Notes: generated from the letters alone by a model not told the origin. Positions 1 to 13,125 are shown, counted from the stretch's first letter. The stretch: 64,000 nt of DNA from Dolomedes plantarius (GCA_907164885.2 OU015493.1:54847302-54911301); one strand, 5' to 3'. Numbers and translations: made by a program.

Positions 1-24
1 CACTCCCACCAACACCCATCCATC

Positions 25-56
<32 letters not shown>
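25..56. repeat. (CA)n-(TA)n microsatellite
   Basis: A run of CA dinucleotides passes into TA dinucleotides. It directly abuts the left end of a Tc1-like element, whose TA target site is its last two bases. Confidence 0.95.
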
Positions 57-973
<917 letters not shown>

Positions 974-1912
974 CAGTCCAACCTCGTTATAATGAACTTC
1001 AATCGACCAAAGGTTTTGTTCGCTATATCCGGTGGTTCGCAATATCCGAACCATTAATAAAAATATTAGAGTTCACAAAATGTATAACTCATTATTTACT
1101 ATTCAATAATGATGCATTGAAAGAATGATAAAATCTATTAAAAATGATCATTAATTGATTAAATTGACTAAAAGTGATTACAAAAAACTGACACAATACT
1201 AATTAAATGAACAAAAAATGAAGACAGAGGGAAATAAATTGATTTCATCTTTAATAGCCGTTTAATGCTCACTGTTTTGATAGAGAAATAATGGGTGATT
1301 TTCTGCTGACGTGATGTCGATTTAAAAAACATTTTATGAATTTCTTTATCAAATACATCAAATGACTCCAACACACTTTCATCCACTGTTTGTGTTGACA
1401 AAAACTTATTTTTACACGCATCGCTGCTTTAGCATCTGAGATGGTGGAGATTTCGTCATTTATGTTCTCCTCTTCATCATCATCAGAAGCAGAATCTTCG
1501 ATTTCAGAATGATTCATTTTAATATCTTCCACAATGTCTTCATCAAACGATTTTCACATGTAATGACTTCATCATGTGTTGAGAGCAACTGCACGCCACA
1601 ATCTGAGAATGATGAAATTTTGTGTATTTCTATCCACATCGCGATTGGTAAATTTTCATCATCTTCTTCTTCCACATTCTTTGCTTCTTCAACATTCGTT
1701 ATATCTTCAACATTCTTAAAATGCTTAAAAATTAAAAAAAATTCATTTGTAAACTGAAAAAATGTTCGTTATAGCCGATTCTTAAGATTTCGGAGGTTCG
1801 CTATAAAAGGATATATTAGCATTAAATACAATAGGAAAATGGCGGGACCAAAATTTTCATACGACATATCCGGGAGTTCATTATATACCAGGTTCGCTAT
1901 AGCGGGGTTTGA

Positions 1913-1915
<3 letters not shown>
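974..1915 (-). mobile_element. Degenerate Tigger/pogo-like transposon
   Basis: The left end starts CAGTCCAACCTCGTTATAA. The right end, read on the minus strand, starts CAGTCAAACCCCGCTATAG. TA flanks both ends (972-973 and 1916-1917). Imperfect inverted repeats of this form, rich in cg-ttata and gttcgctata words, are typical of the pogo/Tigger branch. The interior holds a decayed C-terminal part of a transposase on the minus strand. At about 940 bp it is an internally deleted copy. Confidence 0.75.
1168..1757 (-). pseudogene. Tigger/pogo transposase, C-terminal remnant
   Basis: Read from 1757 downward, three frames in turn give an acidic stretch with VEDITNVEEAKNVEEED and ENLPIAMWIEIHKISS, then EIEDSASDDDEEENINDEIS with ISDAKAAMR, then VDESVLESFDVFDKEI and SRQQKITHYF. 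This order of acidic tail, alanine-rich helix and final Q-x-x-x-TxYF-like motif is what the C-terminus of jerky/Tigger DDE proteins looks like. The HTH and DDE domains are absent and at least two frameshifts separate the pieces. It is non-functional. Family confidence is moderate because only the poorly conserved tail survives. Confidence 0.6.

Positions 1916-1980
<65 letters not shown>
1916..1980. repeat. (TA)n microsatellite
   Basis: Pure TA dinucleotides directly abutting the right end of the Tigger-like element. Confidence 0.97.
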
Positions 1981-1984
<4 letters not shown>

Positions 1985-3440
1985 GTCTAATGCATGTATA
2001 TTATTGAAAAAGAATGAGGTATCTTCGTGATACATCGTCAATGTCTGATTAATAATTTTCAAACTCTAGTATCTACATCTATAATTTCCAAACTAGTTCT
2101 CTGCTTTCTTACATCTGTTCGGTGAAAAGGTGTGAGGTTACAGTGAAAGGGCTATGCCATAACCACGCAAATACGTAAAATTCAGTTAGTAACAAATAAT
2201 AATAATTTAAATTTACCCCACTCATTGATTTGTGCTCATTACAGAAGCTGGATGATCATTGAAATGACGATAATTAAATCCATTCATCTTTGTAATGAGC
2301 TTACAGTTATCTATCAATCCACTAAAACAATTTTTCGAATAATTTTTTCGAATGAACTAGAAATATCCTCTTTTCGTGACGTGAAACCCGTTGTCATCAA
2401 GCTAAAAGGAAGATTAAATTAGGTACGGGGACTGGACATTTACACGGTTACAACTATGATAATGCACTTCGATGGGCAGGGGGAGGAGGGAAATGCGCAT
2501 TTGAATTAGCATCTGCATTACTCATCAATTCCTAGCTTGTTACGGGATAACAGTGTAGCTTCAATTTCCTCAAATCTGAATTTAGAAATGCTAATTGCGT
2601 GCAACAAACCAGCGAGCGCACAGAAATTTGAAACGGTGAAAACAGCTGCTCGCGGTTTTGTGCCGGATGTGCCAACATGATAGAATACTTTTTAGCATTT
2701 TAATGTAATCGAAGCATCAGCGTTTTCACGAAATATTGGGTAATACGGTTGTGTCATGGCGAACAACAATTTGGAAATATGTAATTAAAAATCCGCGATA
2801 AACGAGAGACTCAATTTAGACAAAAAAAGGAGTTAAAATATTCAAAAGAAGGACCTACATGACATTGACAAGGAAAACAAGGTTACAAATTTAACGGGGG
2901 GCATCTTTACATAATTCAGAAAGGAGCGAAACCTGTTCATTTTATTCTACCATTACACAACGAAGCAAAGTGTTAACATCATGAAAGCTTGTTTGGTCTC
3001 GCTTTACACCTGAGATTTACAAGGCAATTTAATTAAATCCCATCATGTAATTTGCTTCTGAATTTTTTGAATTTTTCTTCGGGATCATTTCAGTTGTTAA
3101 TTCGCAAATTAGTCAAACAAACTTCTATTTGTGTACAACATTTTTCCTACTAATGGGGATACAAATATGTTCATAAAAGTTCTTTTTAAAGTTAATGGTA
3201 ATTAGGGTAAAGATTTGGCTTGCAACGAAAAAACTAAAAAAACATGCGAAAAACCAAATCTAATAGATCGCCAAAATAGAATGTCATTCTTGCTAATAGA
3301 TAGATCTAGACTGTTTGAAGTTATTAAATATATAATTTAAGTAAGAAAATGAGTGGGACGATTTATATGACACCCTAATTTATAAATATGGTATAACAAA
3401 AAGGGCTTTTGAGTGGATCAATATGTAAATAAATATATAT
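1981..3440. other. No gene seen; AT-rich spacer
   Basis: No open frame in this stretch resembles a known protein, and no inverted-repeat boundary was found. The only compositional change is a short purine-rich GC patch around 2470-2495. Confidence 0.5.
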
Positions 3441-3789
3441 TTGTGGTTGTTGTTGTTGTTCTAATGCCTCATGGCTGGAAGCTTCAGACAGATCCATATA
3501 GGCTTCGAGCTGAAGTGTGAGGCTCCGGTTTATATAAAACAGAAATGGTCGGAATTCACCTTCGTTAGTTGCCACCTCAATTTTGACTGAGTACCCCCAG
3601 GGTCGTCATCTGGGGAATCGTACCCTCTCCCACCCTTTCTGATCTCATAGAGGGATTTTGCTGTCTACGGATTTAACGTGTCCATATCTGGCCTAGATAC
3701 GGAGGTATTTAATGGCGCTTATCGAGATTTGAACCGAGCACCCTCAGCACCGAAAGCCAACACGCTTCCACAAAGCTGCCTCGAGCCAA
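3441..3789 (-). mobile_element. tRNA-derived SINE
   Basis: On the minus strand, the 5' end (3789 downward) is tRNA-like. A pol III B-box match, GGTTCAAATCT, lies at 3735-3725 (one mismatch to GGTTCRANTCC), with a weaker A-box-like TGTGGAAGCGT about 40 bases upstream. A tRNA-unrelated body of about 260 bases follows, then a 3' tail of CAACAACAACAACC at about 3461-3445. Head, body and simple-repeat tail form the standard SINE layout. SINEs are transcribed by RNA polymerase III and copied by a partner LINE. A short minus-strand frame (3375-3575) lies within the body and is not taken as a gene. Confidence 0.7.
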
Positions 3790-3911
3790 AATATAAATTA
3801 AAATATCCTTAATATAAAGGTTTAAATACCTTCATATTTAATATGGCATCCCTTCCCAACTTGGAAATTGTAGAAAGGCTACCAGTGAAACATACATACA
3901 ACTTATCATAG

Positions 3912-4501
3912 CACTCAACAAGTTCCTTTCCCTACTTTAACGTACCTTTCACCAAGGCATGAAATCTATAAATAAAGCACATAACAGCAGTTTTTTAATT
4001 CAACTTTTCCCTGTAATAGGGAAATGACAAAACATAAGGATGCAGAATATATTTTCCTCTCGAAGTAGTGCAATTTAGGCTATAATATACTGTTTCTTCG
4101 ATAACAACGCAGGTAATCGATTACATACAGAGAGTAAGAGAGATCTTTTCTTATACTTAACCGCACATAAGGTTTTTATTCTTCGAATTTCTAACTCACA
4201 TGAATACTCTCACTCAACAAGTTCCTTTCCCTACTTTAACGTACCTTTCATCACGGCATGAAATCTATAAATAAAGCGCAGAACAACAGTCTTTTAATTC
4301 AACTTTTCACTGTAATAGGGAAATGACAAAACATAAGGATACGCAATATATTTTCCTCTCGAAGTAGTGTAATTTAGGCTATAATATATTGTTTCTTCGA
4401 TAACAGCGCAGGTAATCGATTAAATACAGAGAGTAAGAAAGATCTTCTCTTATACTTAACCTCATATAAGGTTTTTATTCTTCGAATTTGTAACTCACAT
4501 G
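3912..4501. repeat. Two-copy tandem duplication, 299-bp unit
   Basis: Copy 1 (3912-4210) and copy 2 (4211-4501) begin CACTCAACAAGTTCC and run in parallel with scattered substitutions, for example GTAATCGATTACAT against GTAATCGATTAAAT. No coding potential is apparent. The few differences suggest a fairly recent segmental duplication. Confidence 0.9.
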
Positions 4502-4582
4502 CAATTTACGGATGACTCTAAACATGTACATACAGCGTCATAAAAACCGTAATAAAATTTCAAGATTGGAACTAATAATTAA

Positions 4583-5276
4583 GGTGATCCGGGACACGTT
4601 TAAATTTTTTTTTATATATTGAGTTCAAATTTTGAATTTTTTTGTGATGGTTAACCATATAATTTGTAGATAAATTCAGATCATACAACTCTCATAAAGT
4701 TTTTAAAAATTTAAAAATTTAAATTTTTTTTTAAAAGTGGGGTAGTCAAAAATTCGTTATAACTCGAAATATTATTTGTCGAATTTCAAATTTTTTTCAC
4801 TTAATTATCCAGAAATATATAAGTTGCAATTTTGATTCAGCTTTTTTTGAAATATGAATTTTAAAAAAAATTAAAATTTAGAGTAAATTCTTTTAAAATA
4901 TGATGTAACTAAATTCTTAAAAAATCATATTTTCAAAAGTAAATATTTTTTTCCAATTTGCTGAGTTAAAATTAAAGTAAAATATTTGAAAAAGACATGT
5001 TCCAAGTTTCAAAAGTTTATCTTTAACGGTTTTTGACTTGTAAAAATTTAAAGACAAGAAATGCTGATAAAACCCATCATGCAGAAAAACGCATTTAAAG
5101 GTTTAAACAAAGATGGGCTGCTGTTAGAATGTTGCAAAACAAAAAATTAATATCTCTTGTTGTATTTAAGAAAGAAACATGATTTAAACGTCATTTCAAG
5201 CGGAAAAGAACAAAAAAATTTTTCATTGAAAACATTTTTAAAAAAAATTTTGAAGAATTTTGTGTCATGGACCCTC
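4583..5276 (+). mobile_element. TTAA-flanked MITE, copy 1
   Basis: This copy starts after TTAA (4579-4582) with GGTGATCCGGGACAC and ends with the decayed inverted match GTGTCATGGACC. It runs in parallel with the better-preserved copy at 7421-8109 over its length, in the same orientation. It is AT-rich with no coding frame. TTAA targets are used by the piggyBac, Kolobok and Sola3 superfamilies; which one is not decidable from a non-autonomous copy. Confidence 0.75.
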
Positions 5277-5374
5277 TGAAGTAGGGAAACATTAGATACT
5301 GCTATATCAATGGAAATTTACAAAGGCGGAGAGATCATTAACCTCTTTGATGTAAGTATAAATAAACAACATAA

Positions 5375-6156
5375 TCTATATATATAAAACAGTTCCGTAA
5401 CTGACTGATTCACTGACTGACGGATTGTCTGTCTGACATAGAACGCACAGACCAAACCGCTGAAGCAGACGATTGGACGATTGGACATTATCCAAAAAAA
5501 ATATTAAAATATAGTAAAAGATATTATGTTCCTCAAACTGTACAATTATTAACTGTACTATATACTTTAGTATGTCCTATTAGATTTAATTTGAATATTT
5601 TCTTCTACATTATTTTGTCTATAAAAATATACCTTACGATTTTTTTTAAAATATATTTTTTGTTTTTTTTTACATCAATTGTATACATTGATCGTCGTAT
5701 TTATTATAAATATATATATATATATATATATATTTATTTTAGGCATTAATTGCATACATTGACCGTTCTATAACACGTAATAACAACGAAATAGACAAAA
5801 AAAAATTCTTTCTAATGCGGCAGACGATTGGACATTACCCCAAAAAATATTGAAATACATTAAAAAATATTATGTTCCCCAAGCTGTACTATATTAACTG
5901 TACTATATTCTTTAGTATGTCCTATTAGATTTAATTTGAATATTTTCTTCTACATTATTTTGTCTATAAAATATCCCTTACGATTTTTTTATAAATATAT
6001 TTTTTCGTTTTTTTACATCAATTTTGTACATTGATCGTCGTATTTATTATAAATATATATATATAAATACTTAATATTTTTTGGCATTGTTTGCATACAT
6101 TGACCGTTGTATTTAATTTGAATGTACTCTGTAGCGAAGTGCGGGTTTTCAGCTAG
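5375..6156 (+). mobile_element. Non-autonomous Helitron
   Basis: The 5' end is TCTATATATATAAAACAG followed by a GACTGACT-type repeat. The 3' end is a short hairpin, GTAGCGAAGTGCGGG, shortly followed by CAGCTAG and then T (CTAG at 6153-6156). TC at the start, CTRR at the end, a 3' hairpin and no target duplication are the Helitron signature. The interior has a duplicated module: 5468-5810 and 5817-6110 share GCAGACGATTGGAC and a run of about 200 bases after it. No coding frame survives. Helitrons move by rolling-circle replication using a Rep/helicase supplied in trans. Confidence 0.8.
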
Positions 6157-6366
6157 TTATCTATAAAATCTTTGTGTGTGTCGATAGAAAGGGGAACTTG
6201 AAAGGGGTTTATCTTTTCGGGGGATGGAAGAAAAAAAATTAAATTTTAAGCCATTACTAAAGGAAAGACCTGAAAACGAAAAAAAATGGAAAGAAAGTTC
6301 AGGGAATAAAGGAATGATGAGGCGTAGGAGTTTATAGATAAGTCAAATACATTTAAGTGTTTAGAA

Positions 6367-6856
6367 CATGAATTTCCAAAATTTTTACGTTTGTGGCACC
6401 CTTTGGAATGAGTTTAGAAACTTGGGGCAAGCTTTTTAGAATTTCAGGTTATCTTTCTAATTTTAAATTATTAAATCAAAGGGAATATATATCAGGAAAA
6501 TGTCAAATTTAAGTTCAAATAAATATTTATCCCATTGCTGATTTTATTTGTTTATTGAAAGAAACCAACAAACACTAGAACATAATATATTAGCACAGTT
6601 TCAAAAATAGCTATTTGATTCAATATAGTATTAAACTAGAGGACTACGATGTTAATTGCGAAAAATACTTTGTTTTATTAACTTGAGACTTCCAATTAAT
6701 GCTTAGGGCACAAATGTTTGATATCTACTTAATATTTATTTATTTTCGCTAGTAATATATTTTTTTGTTTTATCATCAGACACACTCACAAAAAAATATC
6801 TCGTGGCACCCTTGGCCGATTTTGCGGCACATTAAAGTGCCGGTTGGGAACCACTG
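6367..6856 (+). mobile_element. hAT-type non-autonomous element
   Basis: The right end reads, on the minus strand, CAGTGGTTCCCAACCGGC, the characteristic start of Charlie-like hAT elements. Perfect 8-bp direct repeats GTTTAGAA flank the element at 6359-6366 and 6857-6864, the duplication length expected of hAT. The left terminus (CATGAATTTCCAAAAT) is a decayed match, with a shared GTGGCACCC word just inside both ends. There is no transposase frame. Confidence 0.75.
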
Positions 6857-6864
6857 GTTTAGAA

Positions 6865-7416
6865 GATAGCCAAAAAGAGGAATATTAGATTACTCATTGA
6901 GTAGCACACGAGGCAAAGGAAAAATATTATATACATTGAGCAGAACTAAAGAATATATATAGAAAAAAAGTTTTCAAGAAACTCACATCTAGAAGGCAGT
7001 TAGCAATGGGGGATAATTTCAGCCTTAAACAATTTGAATGCCATTTTATGAGTGTATCAAGGACACATTTTATTTGACTGAAGTAGTAGGTACATAAACT
7101 CATTTAAATAGCAATGATTCAGGGAGTTTATTTCATTGGTGCATAGAGCAAAAATTTAAATGTAGATCTTCAATATAAACTATTATCTCTCTAAACTATT
7201 GGACCTGAACTTCTACAAAGTGCAAAATAGAGTAAAACTGGAATGAGTATTTCTGAAATTTCATTTATTTTTTTTACCTTAACCTTCATACCACTTACTA
7301 TTTTTCTTTATTAAAAAAAGCATCAGCCTCTTTCAAAAATTTTTTCGTCAATGCAATCTTCAGTTTTGATATCTAAATCCCCAAATCTGAAATTTCGCTG
7401 AAAAGAAAATTGGAAT
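6865..7416. other. No gene seen; AT-rich spacer
   Basis: Between the hAT element and the second TTAA MITE nothing recognisable was found. Confidence 0.5.
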
Positions 7417-7420
7417 TTAA

Positions 7421-8109
7421 GGGGGTCCAGGACACATTTTAAAAAATTTTATTTATTGAGTAAAAATTTTGAATTTTTTGTGATGGTCAACCATATAATT
7501 TGTAAACAAAATCACTTCATAAAACTTCTCAAAATGTTTTTAAAAATTTTTAAATTTAAAAATTAAAAAAGTGGGGTAATTTAAAATCGTTATAACTCGA
7601 AATATTATTTGTCGAATTTCAATTATTTTTCATTTAATTTAACAGAAATATATAAGTTTTAATTTTGATCTAGCATTTTTTTAAATATTAATTTTTTTAA
7701 AAATTTAAAATATGTATATTAAAAATTACAAAATAATAATGTAACATATTTTTAAAAAATCATATTTTCAAAAGTAAATATTTTTTTCAAATTTGCTGAA
7801 TCAAAATTAAAGTAAAATTGTTGAGAAAGACATGTTCTACGTTTCAATCATCTATCTTTAGCGGTTCTTGACTTATAACAATTTTAAGACGTGAAATGGG
7901 GAAAAAACCCATCATGAAGAAAAACGCACTTACAGGTTTAAACAACGCTTGGCTCCTATTAGAATGTTGCAAAAAAATAATAATTTCTCCTGTTCTAATT
8001 AAGATAGGAACATGATTTAAACTTCATTTTAAGCGTAAAAGAACACAAAAATATTTAATGTAATAATTTTTTTTTCTAAAATTCGAACAATTTTGTGTCC
8101 TGGACCCCC
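7421..8109 (+). mobile_element. TTAA-flanked MITE, copy 2
   Basis: TTAA at 7417-7420 and 8110-8113 flanks perfect 16-bp terminal inverted repeats GGGGGTCCAGGACACA (7421-7436 and, inverted, 8094-8109). It runs parallel to copy 1 at 4583-5276, with shared words such as TGATGGT-AACCATATAATT and AAACCCATCATG. It is 689 bp with no coding frame. The clean ends make this the reference copy for the family. Confidence 0.85.
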
Positions 8110-8113
8110 TTAA

Positions 8114-9138
8114 AAAAATAAGACTCATTTCATCAAGCGTACTTAATATTATCGCAGAGAGTACATGCTTATAATTGGGCTTCCTTCCTGTGTTTTGTAA
8201 GTAATCTAAGTGAGTAATGTTTGTAAGTAATTAAAGTGCCTTAACTCATTACACGATATAATGAAAACAAGTAAATTAATAGATACGAATTGATCAATTG
8301 TTATACTCCGTAGTTTTTTTCAACTCAAGTATTTTCTGCATATTTCATAATGGCAAATTTTATATGCAAGATCTCTGCGACTAGAAATCTGCTTCCAAGA
8401 TGAAGTGGAAACTAATAACAGCAGTTTACGGTATCAAGCGGTTTATTCTTTTAAAGACGGGTTGGTAGACAAGTCCAATCAATTTCTCACAGTTGTCACA
8501 AGCACGCGCATAGCTAACTAAATTTTAAACCCAATTTGAGTGTATAAACGCTTAAATAATCAGAATGGCCTTTTTTCTTGGCTTTGCCCCTCGAAGTACA
8601 TTTAAAAAATTTTTTTAAAATCCCTGAAATCGTCTTCCTTGTAAGATTCCTATTTAAGATAACACAAAACCTGTGATACAACAACGTGCTATTAAAAACT
8701 ATGTGAATACTTCACTCCTCTTCAGTATGCTTCTTTTCATAACTAGGGAACGGCAGAAAACTGTCATACCAACATTCTGATAACAAGAAAATTTAAACCA
8801 TAAAACGTGTTTTAGTCCGTTCAAGAAACGAATTGGATCAAATAAAGGGAAGGGAAAACATAAAATAAATAGAATTGCTCCAAATATTAGTAACCCATTG
8901 AAAACACCTTGCTCGTATAAAAAATTTTAATGTGTAATAGCTTTTTGAGAAAAAGTTTAATACACATTGTCTACGTCTTATGTCTATTAAATGTCTCACC
9001 CAGCTCAGCAGACTTCCGTAAAGGGGTGTAGTCCTTCTCTTCGTTACTTCTTTTAACTCCTGGGGTTGTTTGAATGTCTTTTACATTGTCTGCTTACAGG
9101 AAAAAAATTGAAATTAAGTTATGAAGACAGGAAGTATT
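8114..9138. other. Downstream (probably intronic) sequence of the UNC93-like gene
   Basis: No exon could be recognised here. By position it should be the beginning of the intron after the donor at 9144-9139 on the minus strand. Confidence 0.4.
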
Positions 9139-9144
9139 ACTCAC
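9139..9144 (-). promoter_or_regulatory. Splice donor (GTGAGT) of the UNC93-like exon
   Basis: AGG then GTGAGT is a perfect GU-AG donor. It sits exactly where the protein similarity stops. Translation read beyond it gives unrelated residues and a stop. Confidence 0.8.
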
Positions 9145-10287
9145 CCTTGTAAAATCCGAAATCATGTAACCTTGTTCGAATCCTATGAAGACTATCATCG
9201 GGAACATCAGTCGGAGTTGGGGATCGACCAGAGACAGTATCACTTTCCTGAAGCTCAGAAGAATCGGCGGACGTTCTAGAGGATCCTGCGATATGTATAG
9301 ATCGAACTTGTCTAGCAGAGTTGTGACCGTCGCCAGTCCCAAGAATGCCAGTCCGAGATAAACAGAGATCAGCATCAAGTATAAGTTCGAAGGGACGTAA
9401 AACACATACGAAGCGGAACTCCTGAAGATCTTGTCATCCGTCATATGGTCCAAGGTGCACAAACTTGGTCGAGCAACGGTGGCGTACAGGGATGGAGACA
9501 TGTGGAGGTCGACCATTGGAAAATGGGGACTAGTAGAGTGAAAGCGCGGGTACTGTGGCCGCGTCGAGAAAACGTAAATATCTCCACCGTACCTAAGAAG
9601 CAATGCAGTAACTAAATGTCCCCATATCCTGCTGGAGTTGTAAAAGAAGTAGAAAAGTCTGAGATATCGTTGCTGGACTTTGTCCCTGATGCCGTTTGTC
9701 AAATACGCCATTCTAGACACCAACTGCATTAAGAACGTCGTCTGGGCACTGAAGAGAGGTCCGAAGGACAGTCCTAGAAGAACAGCACTCGGTATGAGAG
9801 TGTATGGTCTCGGATAGAAGAACGTTGAGATATAAAGAGCAATGAGGACAAAGGCGAGCACTACAGTCCAGTTGGGAGTAAGTTTCTGCACAAATATTGG
9901 ACCATAAAGACAAGAAAAAGCAGCAAGACCGTACAGGATGCTTAAGGAGTGCAAACCGAGGATCGTCTCGAGAAATAAAGAGCTCTGGAGACTTTGAAGA
10001 GCAGCTAAAGCGCTGAACGTGAATACAAACCCAAGGCCTAATACAATCATATTCTTGAGAAGCTGTCTTTCCGTCTGAACAGATGTCAAGGAGTCCGACA
10101 TTCCTATGTTGCTGTCGGTTCCGTAAGTATGAATGTGGTTCTGGGAATCTATCGGCTTGATGCGGGTCTGTGCTGTGGCTCTGTTGAAGTGATAGCCCAC
10201 TTCCACAGGCATGGGTTCGGCTCGACATTTCGGCTTTGGGCTCAGGAGGTTTTCGTGAGATTTACCACTTGAGTTTGCGGACGACAT
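9145..10287 (-). CDS. UNC93-like membrane protein, 5' coding exon
   Basis: This is a member of the UNC93 family, multi-pass membrane proteins of major-facilitator fold. The family includes regulators of muscle potassium channels in worms and trafficking partners in vertebrates; the substrate here is unknown. The exon encodes 381 residues. A polar cytosolic N-terminus (1-78) is followed by the family start at 78-104, with NMIVLGLGFVFTFSALAALQ then SLQSSL. Hydrophobic segments follow near 115-135, 140-157 and 162-185 (TLIPSAVLLGLSFGPLFSAQ), then 208-232, 300-325 and 356-372. The exon ends EQGYMISDFTR, matching the EQG-DxT block of UNC93 proteins. The start is the ATG at 10287 with a good context (accATGt); frames reaching 10350 would need a TTG. 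On the minus strand, AGG is followed by GTGAGT, a consensus donor, so the exon ends in phase 0. The second half of the protein is not found in the window. Confidence 0.85.
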
Positions 10288-12857
10288 GGTAGCAGAATTT
10301 CTCAAACTGAGTATATATTTCAAAGATAATTCTTTTGGGGAGTTTTTCAAAGATGATTTATCTATTCTATCTGTAATCGATTACGAGTGTCATGTCAATG
10401 GATTTTAGAGTAAAGAGGAGAATTTATACGTGATAATTCTAATCTGAGATGAATAAGGATTAATGTTATCTTCCCCATTATCCAATAACTCACTACACTT
10501 TCTCCACGATGAGAAGGAGGTATTTGGTAAGCAATCTTTCTTTTTTCAGATATTTTAAGTTTTCTTATTGACGTTTTTGCATGGGTTCCACCGACGTATC
10601 TAAAATAGACAACAAATTCAGAGAATTAGCACATATTTAATATTAATATTTATATACAATTTTTATAATGCTTAACGAGTTAAAAAAATGACACTTGGTC
10701 AAAGATCCGCACATTTCAATCACTATGAGGTTAGAAAAAACATCTTTTATACACAATTTTCTTTACTTAGCTAGCAGGCTAGGAACTAAGTTGAAAGTTA
10801 TTATAGTAATTCCTAGATCATAGTCAAGAAGAAAAATCATCCTAAACATAGAAATATTATCCGTTTAAGGGTAAAAACATTAACGAGGGAATGAATCAAT
10901 AGAGTTAATTTCGAAATAATTGATGTTATTTTAATCACACTGTAGTGTTGGGAAGCGAGTAAGTTCTACTCACTAGAGTGATTGGTTTATTACCTAAAAA
11001 CCAATTTAAGAGATTTTCTGAGTTCTTTTAAAAAAACAAATTTACACCCATATAGATTTATGTATAAAACTTTATAAGCATGCGTAAATGTATGCGTGAT
11101 AGATCACATAAAATCTGATCATGTGTTAATGAATATTATAACATTCATGTATACTAATAACGCCTTGGAACATGTAGAAAAAGTAACATTTGCCACCTTT
11201 TGGTTACTTTTCTTTGAATGTCACTTGAATAATAAACTCATCATATTAAACAGTCCTACGTGGTATAATTTACATTTGTCAAATCAGCAACAATTCCTTT
11301 CACATTATCCGAGTGTATTATCCAGTATATATTGAGTGATTTTGCAATATATCGAAACTCATTTTGGAAAAAAATGGATAAAAGATATTTGATATAAAAT
11401 AAAATTTTGAAACACTATGATTTCGTTATACATTAATTCAAATTCACTTATATGCCTTTAAATTCAAAATTTTTCGCTGGTAGTGAAGTTTTACGCTTAA
11501 TTTACAAATTTGAACGCATCACACATTGTGTTGAAATACTTACATAAGTAGTACATCATTTGGAAGGCAGTTTTTTTATACATTTTAAGATGCAAACAGA
11601 AAAAGGTGAGAAGATTTTACAAAAACTGATTTCCGATACAAAAACAGTTTAGAATTCTCATATCGTATTAAACTTGGAGTACATAAGCGTAGAAAAAAGA
11701 TTGTCAATTTCCGAAAAAAAATGGCATCGGTGGAAAATTTAAATTACGCCCAGATTTATCTACTATAAAAAAGCAATCATTTGATTCGATTGAACGAATC
11801 GAAAATTCTTATTACATTTTACTGATACGGGTAAAACTTTACTGTTTGGCTGCACAAAAATATATTTCCCATCCATTCTAATCTGTCTTCGCCTGAAATC
11901 AGTTTAAACTTCGTTCTATTCAGAAATATTCTGAATTAAATACAACTTGCGTTTAAATTTCTTCCTACGTTAGTCAAAATGCTTTTCGTTTCCTGAAGCA
12001 GTTAGTAGAAAAAAAGAAAGCTTTGAACAAATGAATTTGAAAAATTGGATTGAAATTCGCATAATACGAAAAGAAATTGAATGCATTCATTTCCATTCTA
12101 AATATTTGCAGAACTGATAAACAATAATAATTACTCTTGATTCAAGAAGATTGATTTTCGTTGAAATGAAAGTTTAAATAATTTTGTTTATTTCAAAATC
12201 CAAACAAATTTGAAAACAATTGCTAACTGCCTAGAGCCGAGATTATAATTTTTCAAATTCGATCCCTTTACTATTCCTAAGCTATAATTTATATTTCTGA
12301 ATAATTCACGTGCTTGATTTTTTTGGATGTTATTTTCCATAAGTTCCAAAATATTTAAGAAAAGTTGTTATTTATAAAAAGAATTTTTCAATATTTGATT
12401 GTTACAAAAATTAAATTATAAATTATTCTTCGGTGTGTTTTCAGAGTTCCCAATAAGTCCGGCGTTCACTGATTTCTTCTTCAATAAAGAAAATTGGTAT
12501 TGCGTATGTTTGGGTTGAGAGAAAATAGTATCATCAAGAGAATTTTAATTCTGCAATACACATTACCAGGTTTCACATAGCTTTAACACAGGAATTTTCA
12601 ACAGAACCGGTCCGCATTAAAAGAGTAATTCTATTATGATCTTTAATTTGCAATGGTACAACATTCGTAAAAAGAGGGAAAACATTTACTTTTGGAAAAT
12701 TACAATCGATGATCAGTACTGTATATACCAATATACACTGTTCATACCGATATACTGTATGTACCGATATTAACTTTGTAGTTTCTTCTAAATAATGGCA
12801 TCTGAATTAATTATATAAAAGAAAGTAAATTATAAGTGAATTTTTATATATAGTTGT
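10288..12857. other. No gene seen; region upstream of the UNC93-like exon
   Basis: AT-rich DNA upstream of the UNC93 start. The promoter or a 5' non-coding exon should lie here or beyond, but no TATA box or splice acceptor stood out. A purely open frame at 11096-11335 resembles nothing known. Confidence 0.4.
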
Positions 12858-12895
12858 TATCTGTTTACCCGGCTTTGCCCGTGTATTTATTTATC
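12858..12895 (-). mobile_element. Possible Helitron 3' end
   Basis: On the minus strand ACACGGGCAAAGCCGGGT, a small hairpin, is followed by AAACAGATAAC. Compare the hairpin plus CAGCTAG ends of the clearer Helitrons here. The CTRR tetranucleotide has decayed and no 5' end was found, so this is tentative. Confidence 0.3.
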
Positions 12896-13125
12896 CCATG
12901 ATTTTTATTAGGCAGGAAAAGGAATGAATTCTACCTGTAGTGTAAAATCGAAGTAATCTTATTTACAGGTATTTAAAAGTATATGTACTGTATACAAATT
13001 ATAAAGTACAATTACAAATAAACTATTATAACGAGGATTTTCGTTATAGTCTATGTGTTAAAATATTAACGTTAAGTGCTGGTAATTATGAAATGTTAAA
13101 TAATTTAATCACTATAATTCCTTAA

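Noticed and set aside
9713..10228. 171-residue minus-strand frame overlapping the UNC93 exon
   Set aside because: Alternative frame of the UNC93-like coding sequence; it lacks hydrophobic periodicity and family resemblance.
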